In this document: positions 1 through 7,490 of the stretch, in pieces | Layout of the letters: each line of letters begins with the position of its first letter | Numbering within the stretch: the stretch's first letter is position 1 | Notes under the pieces: generated by a model | What the model was told of the DNA's origin: nothing | What the model saw: only the letters and a program-made list of their open reading frames with translations | The model's database searches: none | NCBI GenBank assembly: GCA_947448745.1 | Contig: CANFOQ010000009.1 | Coordinates: 1 to 64,000, forward strand | DNA from: Comamonadaceae bacterium | Lineage (GTDB): Bacteria > Pseudomonadota > Gammaproteobacteria > Burkholderiales > Burkholderiaceae_C | Direction of reading: 5' to 3' | Length of the DNA stretch: 64,000 nt | Translations under genes and position numbers: made by a program

Positions 1-86
1 ATTTCAAATTCCTTTTCAGGAATATTAGACACAACATACTATTTTGTAAAATCAATTCTTCAATTTACAGATATAGATAAAAGACT

Positions 87-980
87 ATGAATATTACCTT
101 CAAACAATTGAAACTATTCCAAGCTTTTGCAGATGCGAAAAGTGTCAGTTTGGCGGCAAAGCAAATGTTTGTAACCCAGCCAACTGCATCCATGCAACTC
201 AAAGAAATCACGCAGTCTGTGGGAATTCCTTTATACGAAGTCATTTCTAAAAAGATTTATCTCACTGACGCAGGCAAAGAATTAGCATTCACCGCAAGAG
301 ACATACTCAATACATGGTCAACATTTGAGCAGCAGATGGATGCGGCCAAGGGTATTAGCCGTGGCAAGTTGAAAATTGCCGTGGTGAGTACTGCCAAGTA
401 CTTCATGCCACGATTGATCGGTCAATTTTGTAAAAAATATCCTGACATTGATGTGTCTCTTGAGATCTTGAACCGTAACGGCGTAGTCGCTCGCATGATG
501 GACAACCTTGATGATATTTACATCATGTCTCAACCACCAAAAGGCATGGCTTTAGATGACCATATCTTCATGGACAATCATTTGGTTGCTATTGCTGCAC
601 TTGGTTCGTCAATTGCAAAGCGATCGGCAATGTCTTTGAATGCATTCAAAGACCACAGATTTATTCTTCGTGAACAAGGTTCTGGTACTCGGATGACGGT
701 TGATAATTTCTTCAAAAAAATGAAGTTTCAACCAGACGTTCGCATGGAACTAGGTAGCAACGAAGCCATCAAAGAAGCAGTTGCAGGTGGTCTTGGTATT
801 GGGGTCTTGTCAAAATATGCACTTCACGGTCGACAAAAAGAACACGGTGTGGCAATCGTTGATGTCAAAGGTTTCCCAATAACTTCTCATTGGCATGTCG
901 TCAGTCCTTTGAATAAAAAACTATCTCCAGTTGCTTCTGCCTTCAAACAAGAAATACTCAAGAGTTCTGCGAAGCATTAG
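87..980 (+). CDS. LysR-family transcriptional regulator (CbbR/CysB-like)
   Basis: The 297-residue protein has the LysR layout: an N-terminal winged helix-turn-helix (about residues 5-65, with the LAAKQMFVTQPTASMQLKEI helix region) and a periplasmic-binding-like effector domain from about residue 92. The stretch FILREQGSGTR near residue 192 resembles the effector-binding segment of the CbbR/CysB branch. It would act as a DNA-binding dimer in the cytoplasm that senses a small molecule. LysR genes often control a divergent neighbour, but what lies upstream is outside the window, so the target is unknown. The local DNA is more AT-rich than most of the window. The family call is firm; the regulon is unknown. 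Confidence 0.9.
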   Translation: MNITFKQLKLFQAFADAKSVSLAAKQMFVTQPTASMQLKEITQSVGIPLYEVISKKIYLTDAGKELAFTARDILNTWSTFEQQMDAAKGISRGKLKIAVVSTAKYFMPRLIGQFCKKYPDIDVSLEILNRNGVVARMMDNLDDIYIMSQPPKGMALDDHIFMDNHLVAIAALGSSIAKRSAMSLNAFKDHRFILREQGSGTRMTVDNFFKKMKFQPDVRMELGSNEAIKEAVAGGLGIGVLSKYALHGRQKEHGVAIVDVKGFPITSHWHVVSPLNKKLSPVASAFKQEILKSSAKH

Positions 981-1061
981 TTTTTCATTGATTTTGCTAA
1001 GTAGAAATTGAAAGCCTCTTGCTTGTCCTTTATAGGGACATCTCAAACCCTTATGCAATAG

Positions 1062-1223
1062 TGTCGGTTCAACCGACATCTGATCAACCGGCCTTAACTG
1101 GACGCTGAGCAAGTGTCTTGCTCTCTACCGATTGTTCAATCCTACTGCCTTAGTGTCTGGTTGAACCGACACCTACTCAACCGAGCCGTTGCCGGACGCA
1201 GGGAAATGTCGTTTCTCACGACA
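1062..1223. repeat. Three successive GTCG-type inverted repeats in a gene-free spacer
   Basis: The gap between the LysR gene and the TA pair (981-1325) holds no convincing gene. It contains three short hairpins sharing TGTC/GACA ends: a perfect 8-bp stem with a one-base centre (1062-1078), a 9-bp stem with one bulged T (1153-1172) and a 6-bp stem with a five-base loop (1207-1223). The first two are followed by similar sequence (TCAACCG... then GGACGC at about 1099-1104 and 1194-1199), so they look like two diverged copies of one element about 90 bp apart. The function is unknown; a REP-like or decayed mobile element is possible. Confidence 0.5.
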
Positions 1224-1325
1224 CCTCTCCCACCCCATTAACTGTGAACCACACTAGACCACACAGCGTAGCAAGGTGACTGGACTGACCCTAGCGATTT
1301 TTTTGCCTTGCCCAAGCTTTCAAAA

Positions 1326-1337
1326 TATACTTGTATA
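1326..1337. promoter_or_regulatory. Probable autoregulatory operator of the RelBE-type pair
   Basis: TATAC-TT-GTATA is a perfect 5-bp inverted repeat centred 25 bases before the antitoxin start codon. Ribbon-helix-helix antitoxins normally bind such short palindromes over their own promoter. A good ribosome site, AGGAGA, lies between it and the start. Confidence 0.5.
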
Positions 1338-1355
1338 GCAAATTAGGAGACGTGC

Positions 1356-1580
1356 ATGTTAGCCCTGAGACTCCCCGAAGATATCGAAACCCGTCTTGAC
1401 AAGTTAGCCAAAGCCACTGGGCGCACCAAGAGTTTTTACGCTCGTGAGGCGATTCTTGAGCATTTGGCTGATCTGGAAGATCTTTACCTCGCAGAAAAGC
1501 GACTTGCCAAAGTTCGCAATGGCAAAAGCAAAACGTACACTTTGAATGCCGTGGAGCAAGAGCTTGGCTTGGCAAATTGA
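1356..1580 (+). CDS. RelB/DinJ-type ribbon-helix-helix antitoxin
   Basis: A 74-residue protein that begins MLALRLPEDIETRLDKLAKA, the beta strand and first helix of a ribbon-helix-helix fold. It continues with SFYAREAILEHLADLEDLYLAEKRL, typical of RelB/CopG-type antitoxins whose C-terminus wraps the toxin. It would neutralise the downstream RelE-type toxin and repress the shared promoter. The start is supported by AGGAGA seven bases upstream. It overlaps the toxin gene by 35 bases if the toxin starts at 1546, which fits translational coupling. Confidence 0.88.
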   Translation: MLALRLPEDIETRLDKLAKATGRTKSFYAREAILEHLADLEDLYLAEKRLAKVRNGKSKTYTLNAVEQELGLAN

Positions 1581-1836
1581 GATTGATGAAACCGCCAAGA
1601 AAGAGCTTGGCAAATTAGATCCTCAAGTAGCCCGCAGAGTCATACAGTTTCTAAGGACAAGACTGCAAAGCCTCAAAGATCCCCGCAGCATTGGTCAAGC
1701 CCTGAAAGGCTCTGAGCTTGGTGACTTCTGGAAATACCGATTGGGTGACATCAGAATCATTGCCAGCATAGAAGATGATAGATTGGTGATCTTGGTCTTG
1801 CGTGTAGGCAACCGAAAAGAAATTTACAGACGTTGA
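1546..1836 (+). CDS. RelE/ParE-family toxin
   Basis: The 96-residue protein has the compact RelE fold signature: IDETAKKELGKLDPQVARRVIQFL at the N-terminus, then GSELGDFWKYRLGDIRIIASIEDDRLVILVLRVGNRKEIY. That C-terminal half carries the basic residues (Arg of YRLGDIRI, Arg of VLRVGNRKEIYRR) seen in ribosome-dependent mRNA interferases of the RelE group. It is the toxin partner of the antitoxin just upstream. Homologues often begin near AWQIE, so a TTG start at 1564 is an alternative to the ATG at 1546. RelE-type cleavage activity is inferred from the family; ParE-like gyrase inhibition is less likely. Confidence 0.87.
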   Translation: MPWSKSLAWQIEIDETAKKELGKLDPQVARRVIQFLRTRLQSLKDPRSIGQALKGSELGDFWKYRLGDIRIIASIEDDRLVILVLRVGNRKEIYRR

Positions 1837-1887
1837 GACTGGTTTTGATTCCAAATCACCTCCTCAAATCCCCCACCGCAGTCTCGC

Positions 1888-1893
1888 TATAAT
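1888..1893 (+). promoter_or_regulatory. Consensus -10 box of the tRNA-Met promoter
   Basis: A perfect TATAAT sits 10 bases before the first base of the tRNA. No good -35 hexamer is visible 17 bases upstream, so the promoter assignment rests on the -10 box and its position. Confidence 0.5.
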
Positions 1894-1902
1894 TTGCGGC
1901 TC

Positions 1903-1979
1903 GGCGCTTTAGCTCAGTCGGTTAGAGCGATGGAATCATAATCCACAGGTCCGCGGTTCGAATCCGTGAAGCGCCACCA
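1903..1979 (+). tRNA. tRNA-Met (anticodon CAT)
   Basis: The 77 bases fold as a complete cloverleaf: acceptor stem GGCGCTT/AAGCGCC, D arm GCTC...GAGC, anticodon loop ATCATAA with anticodon CAT, T stem CGCGG/CCGTG with loop TTCGAAT, and an encoded 3' CCA. The D loop and T arm resemble elongator tRNA-Met. A tRNA-Ile2, whose C34 is modified to lysidine, also has a CAT anticodon and cannot be excluded by eye. The first acceptor pair is G-C, which argues against initiator tRNA, where that pair is mismatched. Confidence 0.93.
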
Positions 1980-1983
1980 AATC

Positions 1984-2015
1984 AAGCCCTTGATGTCCGC
2001 ATCAAGGGCTTTTTT
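1984..2015 (+). terminator. Rho-independent terminator of tRNA-Met
   Basis: A perfect 12-bp stem (1984-1995 with 2000-2011) around the loop TCCG is followed by a T run. It lies five bases after the tRNA CCA end. Confidence 0.92.
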
Positions 2016-2029
2016 CATGCGCATTGCAG

Positions 2030-2407
2030 TCAGTTCAAGATATTCAGCTTCAACCTGGCCAATCCGGCATTCGGGTCGTTGTCGTCCAGAACCCAGCCTT
2101 GGGTCAACATGCGCACCATGTATTGGCGGTTGTACAAAAATGGAAAAATCAGCTGCGACAAACCAAACGACACCAAAGTGATGACCAGGTGCAGCACGCC
2201 CACGCCAAGCTCGCCGCGCACCACCGGCACAAACCAGCCGAACACCAAGTACGTCCAGCTGTAGCCCACATAGCCCACTTTCACAATGCCAGAGGCCTGG
2301 TGAATGATGCGCACAGGTTTTTGCAATCCCAACAACAGCAAGCCCAGAATGATGGGGCTGAGCACCAGCAAAAACAGCACCCAAAAAAAGATTGAAAACG
2401 CTTCCAT
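2030..2407 (-). CDS. Small inner-membrane protein of unknown function
   Basis: The 125-residue protein has three hydrophobic segments, at about residues 5-28 (FWVLFLLVLSPIILGLLLLG), 42-62 and 68-92, and a polar C-terminal tail containing LDDNDPNAG. No enzymatic motif is visible. It starts 14 bases after the end of nnrD on the same strand, so the two are probably co-transcribed. That does not by itself suggest a role in NAD(P)HX repair. The 3' end faces the tRNA terminator, whose stem may also serve this strand. Confidence 0.7.
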   Translation of the reverse strand: MEAFSIFFWVLFLLVLSPIILGLLLLGLQKPVRIIHQASGIVKVGYVGYSWTYLVFGWFVPVVRGELGVGVLHLVITLVSFGLSQLIFPFLYNRQYMVRMLTQGWVLDDNDPNAGLARLKLNILN

Positions 2408-2421
2408 GTTGTTCCTTTTAT

Positions 2422-3282
2422 TTATTGAAGTTGCGCGTTGATTTCAGCGCGAATCTCTTGGGCCAATTCACTGGGCGTCATGCCCACCGGCCCCACACCT
2501 TGGTGGGCCAAGGCATCGCCCGCCATGGCGTGCAATTGCACACCCAAGCCAGCTGCTTGCCACAACTGAAAACCCGCACGTGCACCTTGCGCGGCCAAAG
2601 CTGCAATGCAGCCGGTGAGCACATCGCCCATGCCGGCCACGGCCATGCCAGGGTTGCCTTGCAAACATTGGTGGGCCTCGTGTTGGGGTGAGGCCAGCAA
2701 AGTGTGTTGGCCTTTCAAAACCACCACAGCTTGTGTGAGCGCCACCAATTGCTGCAAGGCCGAAGCCCTATCGGCCTGAACAACTTGGTTGCTGCAGCCC
2801 AACAATCTGGCGGCCTCACCGGGGTGCGGTGTGATGCAAACATGCCCTCGCTTGGCCAGCTGTTGCACAAGTGTCGGATGCAAGGCCAGCAGATTCAAAG
2901 CATCTGCATCCAACACCAAGGGACCCGTCCATTGCAAGCCCGCTTGCAACCAAGCCAGTGCTTGATCACTTGTGCCCAAGCCCGGGCCGATGGCCACCAC
3001 ATCGGGGCGCATCTGAGCCAAGGCTTGCAGGGGATCATGGTTGTGCGCGTTGTGCACCATCAACTCGGGGTGGCTGGGCACCAAGTGCGCACTGTTCGCA
3101 TCCAACATCATCAGTTGGGTCCAGCCCGCGCCGCTGTAGAGGGCGCCCATGCCGGCCAACACCAAAGCGCCGGCCATGCTGTTGGCGCCACCCACCAACA
3201 ACACCTTGCCGGCATCGCCTTTGTGCGCGTCAGGGCGACGGCGCAGGGCTTGAAGGTGTTCGAGTGCTTGAAGTGTTTGCAT
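2422..3282 (-). CDS. nnrD: ADP-dependent NAD(P)H-hydrate dehydratase
   Basis: The 286-residue protein matches the C-terminal dehydratase half of the YjeF family. The phosphate-binding start HKGDAGKVLLVGG lies near residue 19, followed by AIGPGLG near 97, LVLDADALNLLA near 120, ITPHPGEAARLLG, and the nucleotide site GNPGMAVAGMGDVLTG near 230. The enzyme converts damaged (S)-NAD(P)HX back to NAD(P)H using ADP. In many bacteria this domain is fused to the NnrE epimerase, but here it is a separate protein and no epimerase gene is in the window. The small membrane-protein gene follows 14 bases downstream. Confidence 0.93.
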   Translation of the reverse strand: MQTLQALEHLQALRRRPDAHKGDAGKVLLVGGANSMAGALVLAGMGALYSGAGWTQLMMLDANSAHLVPSHPELMVHNAHNHDPLQALAQMRPDVVAIGPGLGTSDQALAWLQAGLQWTGPLVLDADALNLLALHPTLVQQLAKRGHVCITPHPGEAARLLGCSNQVVQADRASALQQLVALTQAVVVLKGQHTLLASPQHEAHQCLQGNPGMAVAGMGDVLTGCIAALAAQGARAGFQLWQAAGLGVQLHAMAGDALAHQGVGPVGMTPSELAQEIRAEINAQLQ

Positions 3283-3354
3283 GGAAGTTTGATTGTGCGC
3301 CTTCTTGCAAAGCCTCCACCTAAAATGCCTTCAACATTTTTATAGAAAGCTCTC

Positions 3355-3960
3355 TTGGAATTCCTTCACTTCTCTACCGAAGCTTTGCAATCGCTGTTGG
3401 TGTCCACCGGGGTGGTGGCGCTGGCCGAGATTGGCGACAAAACCCAATTGCTGGCGTTCATCTTGGCGGCACGTTTCAAAAAACCGCTGCCCATCATCGC
3501 GGGCATCTTGGCGGCCACCATCCTCAACCACGGCTTGGCAGGTGCGTTGGGCGCGTACATCACCAACTCGGTGGACCCGTCCATCTTGCGTTGGTTGTTG
3601 GGCGCTTCCTTCATTGGCATGGCGGTGTGGACGCTGATCCCCGACAAGATTGAAGAAGAAGAAACCGAAGTGGCGCACAAACTGGGCGTGTTTGGTGCCA
3701 CCTTCGTCACTTTCTTTTTGGCGGAAATGGGTGACAAAACCCAAATCGCTACCGTTGCGTTGGCGGCGCATTACGCCAATCCGCTGATGGTGGTGGCGGG
3801 CACCACCTTGGGCATGTTGATCGCCGATGTGCCCGCCGTGTTTGTGGGTGACAAGCTGGCCGACAAAATCCCGATGCGCGTGGTGCACACCATTGCGGCA
3901 GGTATTTTTGCGGTGCTGGGTGTGGCCACGCTGCTGGGCGTGGGCAAAGAATTTTTCTAA
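3355..3960 (+). CDS. Gdt1/TMEM165 (UPF0016) family manganese exporter
   Basis: The 201-residue polytopic membrane protein carries the two family signatures: EIGDKTQ at about residue 25 in the first repeat and EMGDKTQ at about residue 124 in the second. These acidic motifs form the cation path. Six hydrophobic segments are visible, with an acidic linker (KIEEEETEV) between the two halves, as expected for this pseudo-symmetric family. Characterised bacterial members export Mn2+. The start is a TTG at 3355. No manganese riboswitch fits in the 70-base space before it. It is divergent from nnrD and convergent with the next gene. Confidence 0.9.
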   Translation: MEFLHFSTEALQSLLVSTGVVALAEIGDKTQLLAFILAARFKKPLPIIAGILAATILNHGLAGALGAYITNSVDPSILRWLLGASFIGMAVWTLIPDKIEEEETEVAHKLGVFGATFVTFFLAEMGDKTQIATVALAAHYANPLMVVAGTTLGMLIADVPAVFVGDKLADKIPMRVVHTIAAGIFAVLGVATLLGVGKEFF

Positions 3961-3967
3961 ACCTGGC

Positions 3968-4927
3968 TTATTGATCGGGGTGCCGCGAACAACTGCGAAA
4001 CACCTCGGAGTACATGCGCAAACGGTCTTTGCCGTTGGTGAGTTGGTCTGAAATCAAATCCGCAATGCCGGTGGTCAGCCGAATGAAATCGGGGTTGCAG
4101 TGGTGCTTGGTGGTGCTGGTGTATTTGTCTTGCCGCGCCCAACCGTTTTCGCGCATCAAAAACGCATAGTGGGTCAGCTCATGACCCGCGGCCCAACTCA
4201 CCATGCCTCGGCTCCATGCGCTGAGGGTGCGAGGTGACACCCCAATTTGCAAGATGTTGTCGGGTTGCTCTGGCGACGGAAATTGAAACACCATGCGTGC
4301 ATTCACCGGCAACGTGGCGTCCACCACCACTTGCGGCATGGGGAAGTCTTTGGGCGCTTCGGTTTCCGATTTGATGTAAGCCCACACCATTTGCAAGATG
4401 GCCATATCGAGCTTGTTGTCTGCGTTTTGAATCATGTCGGCTGAGGCGGGTTTGTTGGTGGCGAACTCCAACTCCAATTCACGCACCATCACTTGCGTGT
4501 TGCGGTATTGCCGTAAACACAAATCCACATCCTCACTCAATGGCGCTTGCATCACCTCTCCGGTGCTGGCCAGGTTGTCCTTGATCCACTTGGCGTAGGT
4601 GCTGTTGATCGTGTTGTAGGTCTCCAGCGCCTCGGCTTCACTGAAACCTTGTTTGATGCTTAAAAAATAGCCCACGCGCACATAGGTGTCGCTGTGGTTC
4701 AAAAAGATGTTGGCGCTGCGTCGTTGTTCATCCAAGGTGGCATGCACCGCGAAATGGTTGCCCACCAAATCAAAGGCGCTGGCACATCGGTTGGCCACAT
4801 ACGCCAGTTCGGGTTTGTGGTCACGCCACTGTGGATGTTGATCCACCCAGGCCTGCAATGGCGGCATGTCTTGGGCCCAGGCAAATCCACACAAACAACA
4901 CAAGAAAAAGGTGGCGATGTTTTTCAT
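3968..4927 (-). CDS. Secreted protein with HExxH zinc-protease motif
   Basis: The protein (319 residues from the ATG at 4927; a GTG at 4936 would add three) starts with a clear signal peptide, MKNIATFFLCCLCGFAWAQ. Near the C-terminus lies WAAGHELTHYAF, a classical HExxH zinc-binding and catalytic motif, followed about 25 residues later by HHCNPDF, which could give further ligands. The rest is not recognised. It is therefore a putative periplasmic metallopeptidase of unknown family. It lies 18 bases after the DUF1566 gene on the same strand and may share the transcript that begins at paaA, though nothing links it to phenylacetate metabolism. Confidence 0.65.
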   Translation of the reverse strand: MKNIATFFLCCLCGFAWAQDMPPLQAWVDQHPQWRDHKPELAYVANRCASAFDLVGNHFAVHATLDEQRRSANIFLNHSDTYVRVGYFLSIKQGFSEAEALETYNTINSTYAKWIKDNLASTGEVMQAPLSEDVDLCLRQYRNTQVMVRELELEFATNKPASADMIQNADNKLDMAILQMVWAYIKSETEAPKDFPMPQVVVDATLPVNARMVFQFPSPEQPDNILQIGVSPRTLSAWSRGMVSWAAGHELTHYAFLMRENGWARQDKYTSTTKHHCNPDFIRLTTGIADLISDQLTNGKDRLRMYSEVFRSCSRHPDQ

Positions 4928-4945
4928 CGCACACACTTTAAGTGC

Positions 4946-5431
4946 TTATCGAACCCAGCGTACGAACAAGGGGAATTTGTTATACAAATTATTTACTGCG
5001 CCGTTACCCATGTGCACCACCCACGCGCCTTCTTTGCTGTCGTCGGCCGTGCCCGACCAGGTGACGCCGCCCGGGTCGCCGGGAAACCAAGTGGTGTTCA
5101 AGGTGGGCACGATGCAAGTGCGGTCCATGATATTTAGAAGTTCATCACGGCTTGGCAAGCGCCAAGGTTTGGCATTGACCACCGTGGCCACAGCTTGCGG
5201 AAACTGCCGCGCAATCGGCTCGCCCATGCATTGCGCTCCATCCCACTTTTGGCCATACACACAGCGCATCCAAACCAAGCCGGTGACGGTGTCGCGCACT
5301 TCGCCACCATTGCTGTTGTCCACCGACACAAAGCGGCTGTCGGGATGTGTGCGTTTGTCGTCTGATGGGCAGTTGTCGGCCCACAAAGCCGTGGTGCACA
5401 AACTCAAAAATAGAACTGCGATTTTTTTCAT
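4946..5431 (-). CDS. Secreted DUF1566 (Lcl C-terminal-like) protein
   Basis: The 161-residue protein has a signal peptide (MKKIAVLFLSLCTTALWA) and a mature part with the DUF1566 pattern: VRDTVTGLVWMRC, then WRLPSRDELLNIMD, then TWSGTADDSKEGAWVV and a C-terminal FVRWVR. Domains of this fold are found in secreted and surface-associated proteins and are related to Legionella collagen-like protein C-termini. Two or more cysteine pairs may form disulfides. Its start lies one base after the paaZ stop, so it is probably read from the paa transcript. No catalytic role can be assigned. Confidence 0.75.
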   Translation of the reverse strand: MKKIAVLFLSLCTTALWADNCPSDDKRTHPDSRFVSVDNSNGGEVRDTVTGLVWMRCVYGQKWDGAQCMGEPIARQFPQAVATVVNAKPWRLPSRDELLNIMDRTCIVPTLNTTWFPGDPGGVTWSGTADDSKEGAWVVHMGNGAVNNLYNKFPLFVRWVR

Positions 5432-5432
5432 G

Positions 5433-7478
5433 TCAATGCTTTTTGGAGACCAAGGTCAAGATGTCATAACTGGCCACCACTTCGCCCAATTGATTGGTGA
5501 CTTCCACGTCCCAAACCACCACGCCTTGGCCCACGCCGTTGGCGTCGCGTTTGCGACGGTCGATTTTGCGCTTTGCAGTGAGCCGCGCTTGGATGGTGTC
5601 ACCAATGCCCACCGGCTTCACAAAGCGCAAGGTGTCCAAACCGTAGTTGGCCAACACCGGGCCCACGGCGGGTGACACAAACAAACCTGCCGCAGCAGAC
5701 AAGACGAAATAACCATGTGCAATGCGTTTGCCGAAGGCTGAATTCTTCGCGGCTTCTTCGTCAAAGTGCATGTAGAAATAGTCGCCCGAGATGCCACCGA
5801 AATTCACCACATCCGCTTCGGTCACAGTGCGTCTGTGGGTCAACAAAGAGTCGCCAATTTGCAGCTCTTCAAAATAACTTCTGAACGGATGCAAGGGCGT
5901 GTCATTCACTTTGGCACCACGCATGTACTCGCCGGTGATGGCGGCCAACATGGTGGGCGAGCCTTGCAGCGCGGTGCGTTGCATATAGTGCGTCACTGCC
6001 CGCAAACCACCCAACTCTTCACCACCGCCTGCGCGGCCTGGGCCGCCGTGTTTGAGTTGGGGCAAGGGTGAGCCGTGGCCGGTCGATTCGACAGCAGCTT
6101 CGCGGTCCAAAATCAACATGCGGCCATGCCAAGCCGCCGCCGCGTGCACCACTTTCACAGCCACTGCGGGGTCGTGGGTGACCAAGCTGCCCACCAAGCT
6201 GCCTTTGCCCAACTTGGCAATCGCCAAGGCTTCTTCCACATCGGCATACGGCATCAAGGTGCTGACCGGGCCAAAGGCTTCCACATCATGCACGGCCGAG
6301 GTGCTGAGTGGTTTGACACAGACCAACACGGTGGGCGCGAAGAAGGCACCTTGGTCCACGCCCTCGCCCACGAGTTTCAAATCAGCGCTGCCACCCAATA
6401 ACAGCTTGGCGTGTTGCTTGAGCAAATCCACTTTGTGTGCCACGTCATCGCGCTGCGCGTGCGAGGCCAATGCACCCATGCGCACACCTTCCACAGACGG
6501 GTCACCCACCACGGTTTTGGACAAACGCGCAATCAGCTTTTCAGCGACGGCATCCAGGTGTTTGGCTGGCACGATAGCGCGGCGAATCGCGGTGCATTTT
6601 TGGCCGGCTTTGGTGGTGATTTCTTTCGCTACTTCTTTCACAAACAAATCGAACTCTTCATCGTCTGGGCTGACATCGGGGCCGAGGATGGCGCAGTTGA
6701 GCGAATCGGCTTCGGCATTGAAAGGAATGCTGTTTTTCACCAAGTTGGGATGCACCCGCAACTTCGCAGCCGTGTCTGCCGAGCCCGTGAACGTGACGAC
6801 ATCGGACACGTCCAGTTTGTCCAGCAAATCGCCGGTGCCGCCAATCACCAATTGCAAACTGCCCTCGGGCAACAAGCCCGAATCCAACATCAAACGCACC
6901 GCGGCTTCTGTGAGGTAACTGGTGGCGGTGGCGGGTTTGCCAATGCAAGGCATGCCCGCCAAAAAGCTGGGTGCGAATTTTTCCAACAAACCCCACACGG
7001 GGAAATTGAAGGCGTTGATGTGCACCGCCACACCACCGCGCGGCACCAAGATGTGTGTGCCCGCAAAGCCGCCTTTTTTGCCCAATGGCAATGCAGGGCC
7101 TTCATGGATCACATTGCCCGAGGGCAGTTCGTTGCTGCCCATGCCTGCATACGCATACAAGGTGCCTGCACCGCCTTCGATGTCAATCCAACTGTCGGCT
7201 TTCGTGGCCCCGGTGTGCGCCGAGATGGCATAGAGCGCTTCTTTGTGGTCCATCAAATACTTGGCCAAGGCTTTCAAGCGTTGCGCACGTTCTTGAAAAT
7301 CCATGGCCATCAGGTTTTTCAAACCCACGCTGCGTGCATGGTGCAACGCGCTCTCAAAATCAATGGCTTCAGCATGCGTGGTGGCCACGGTTTGACCGTT
7401 GATGGCGCTGCGCAATGTTTGTGCAGATTGCTGGCCCAGCCATTGGCCAGCGATGTAACTTTGAAGAGTGTGTGTCAT
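5433..7478 (-). CDS. paaZ: Bifunctional oxepin-CoA hydrolase / semialdehyde dehydrogenase PaaZ
   Basis: The 681-residue protein has an aldehyde dehydrogenase domain (about residues 1-520) with the catalytic Cys in TTKAGQKCTAIRRA and the Glu in NAEADSLNCAIL. A C-terminal MaoC-type hotdog domain (about 540-675) carries the hydratase Asp and His in GDYFYMHFDEEAAKNSAFG and RIAHGYFV. The hotdog domain opens the oxepin-CoA ring made by PaaABCE and PaaG, and the dehydrogenase oxidises the resulting semialdehyde. It follows paaE by 12 bases in the paaABCDEZ operon. Length and domain order are normal. Confidence 0.97.
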   Translation of the reverse strand: MTHTLQSYIAGQWLGQQSAQTLRSAINGQTVATTHAEAIDFESALHHARSVGLKNLMAMDFQERAQRLKALAKYLMDHKEALYAISAHTGATKADSWIDIEGGAGTLYAYAGMGSNELPSGNVIHEGPALPLGKKGGFAGTHILVPRGGVAVHINAFNFPVWGLLEKFAPSFLAGMPCIGKPATATSYLTEAAVRLMLDSGLLPEGSLQLVIGGTGDLLDKLDVSDVVTFTGSADTAAKLRVHPNLVKNSIPFNAEADSLNCAILGPDVSPDDEEFDLFVKEVAKEITTKAGQKCTAIRRAIVPAKHLDAVAEKLIARLSKTVVGDPSVEGVRMGALASHAQRDDVAHKVDLLKQHAKLLLGGSADLKLVGEGVDQGAFFAPTVLVCVKPLSTSAVHDVEAFGPVSTLMPYADVEEALAIAKLGKGSLVGSLVTHDPAVAVKVVHAAAAWHGRMLILDREAAVESTGHGSPLPQLKHGGPGRAGGGEELGGLRAVTHYMQRTALQGSPTMLAAITGEYMRGAKVNDTPLHPFRSYFEELQIGDSLLTHRRTVTEADVVNFGGISGDYFYMHFDEEAAKNSAFGKRIAHGYFVLSAAAGLFVSPAVGPVLANYGLDTLRFVKPVGIGDTIQARLTAKRKIDRRKRDANGVGQGVVVWDVEVTNQLGEVVASYDILTLVSKKH

Positions 7479-7490
7479 AGCGGTGTTGGT

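Noticed and set aside
1062-1200. Integron attC site or CRISPR repeats
   Set aside because: The units lack the attC core (RYYYAAC...GTTRRRY) and are only two or three diverged copies with no regular spacers or cas genes.
1903-1979. tRNA-Met as an integration site of a mobile element
   Set aside because: No integrase gene and no direct repeat of the tRNA 3' end was seen nearby.
1914-2384. Open frame on the minus strand through the tRNA
   Set aside because: It reads through the tRNA and its terminator and overlaps a better membrane-protein frame.
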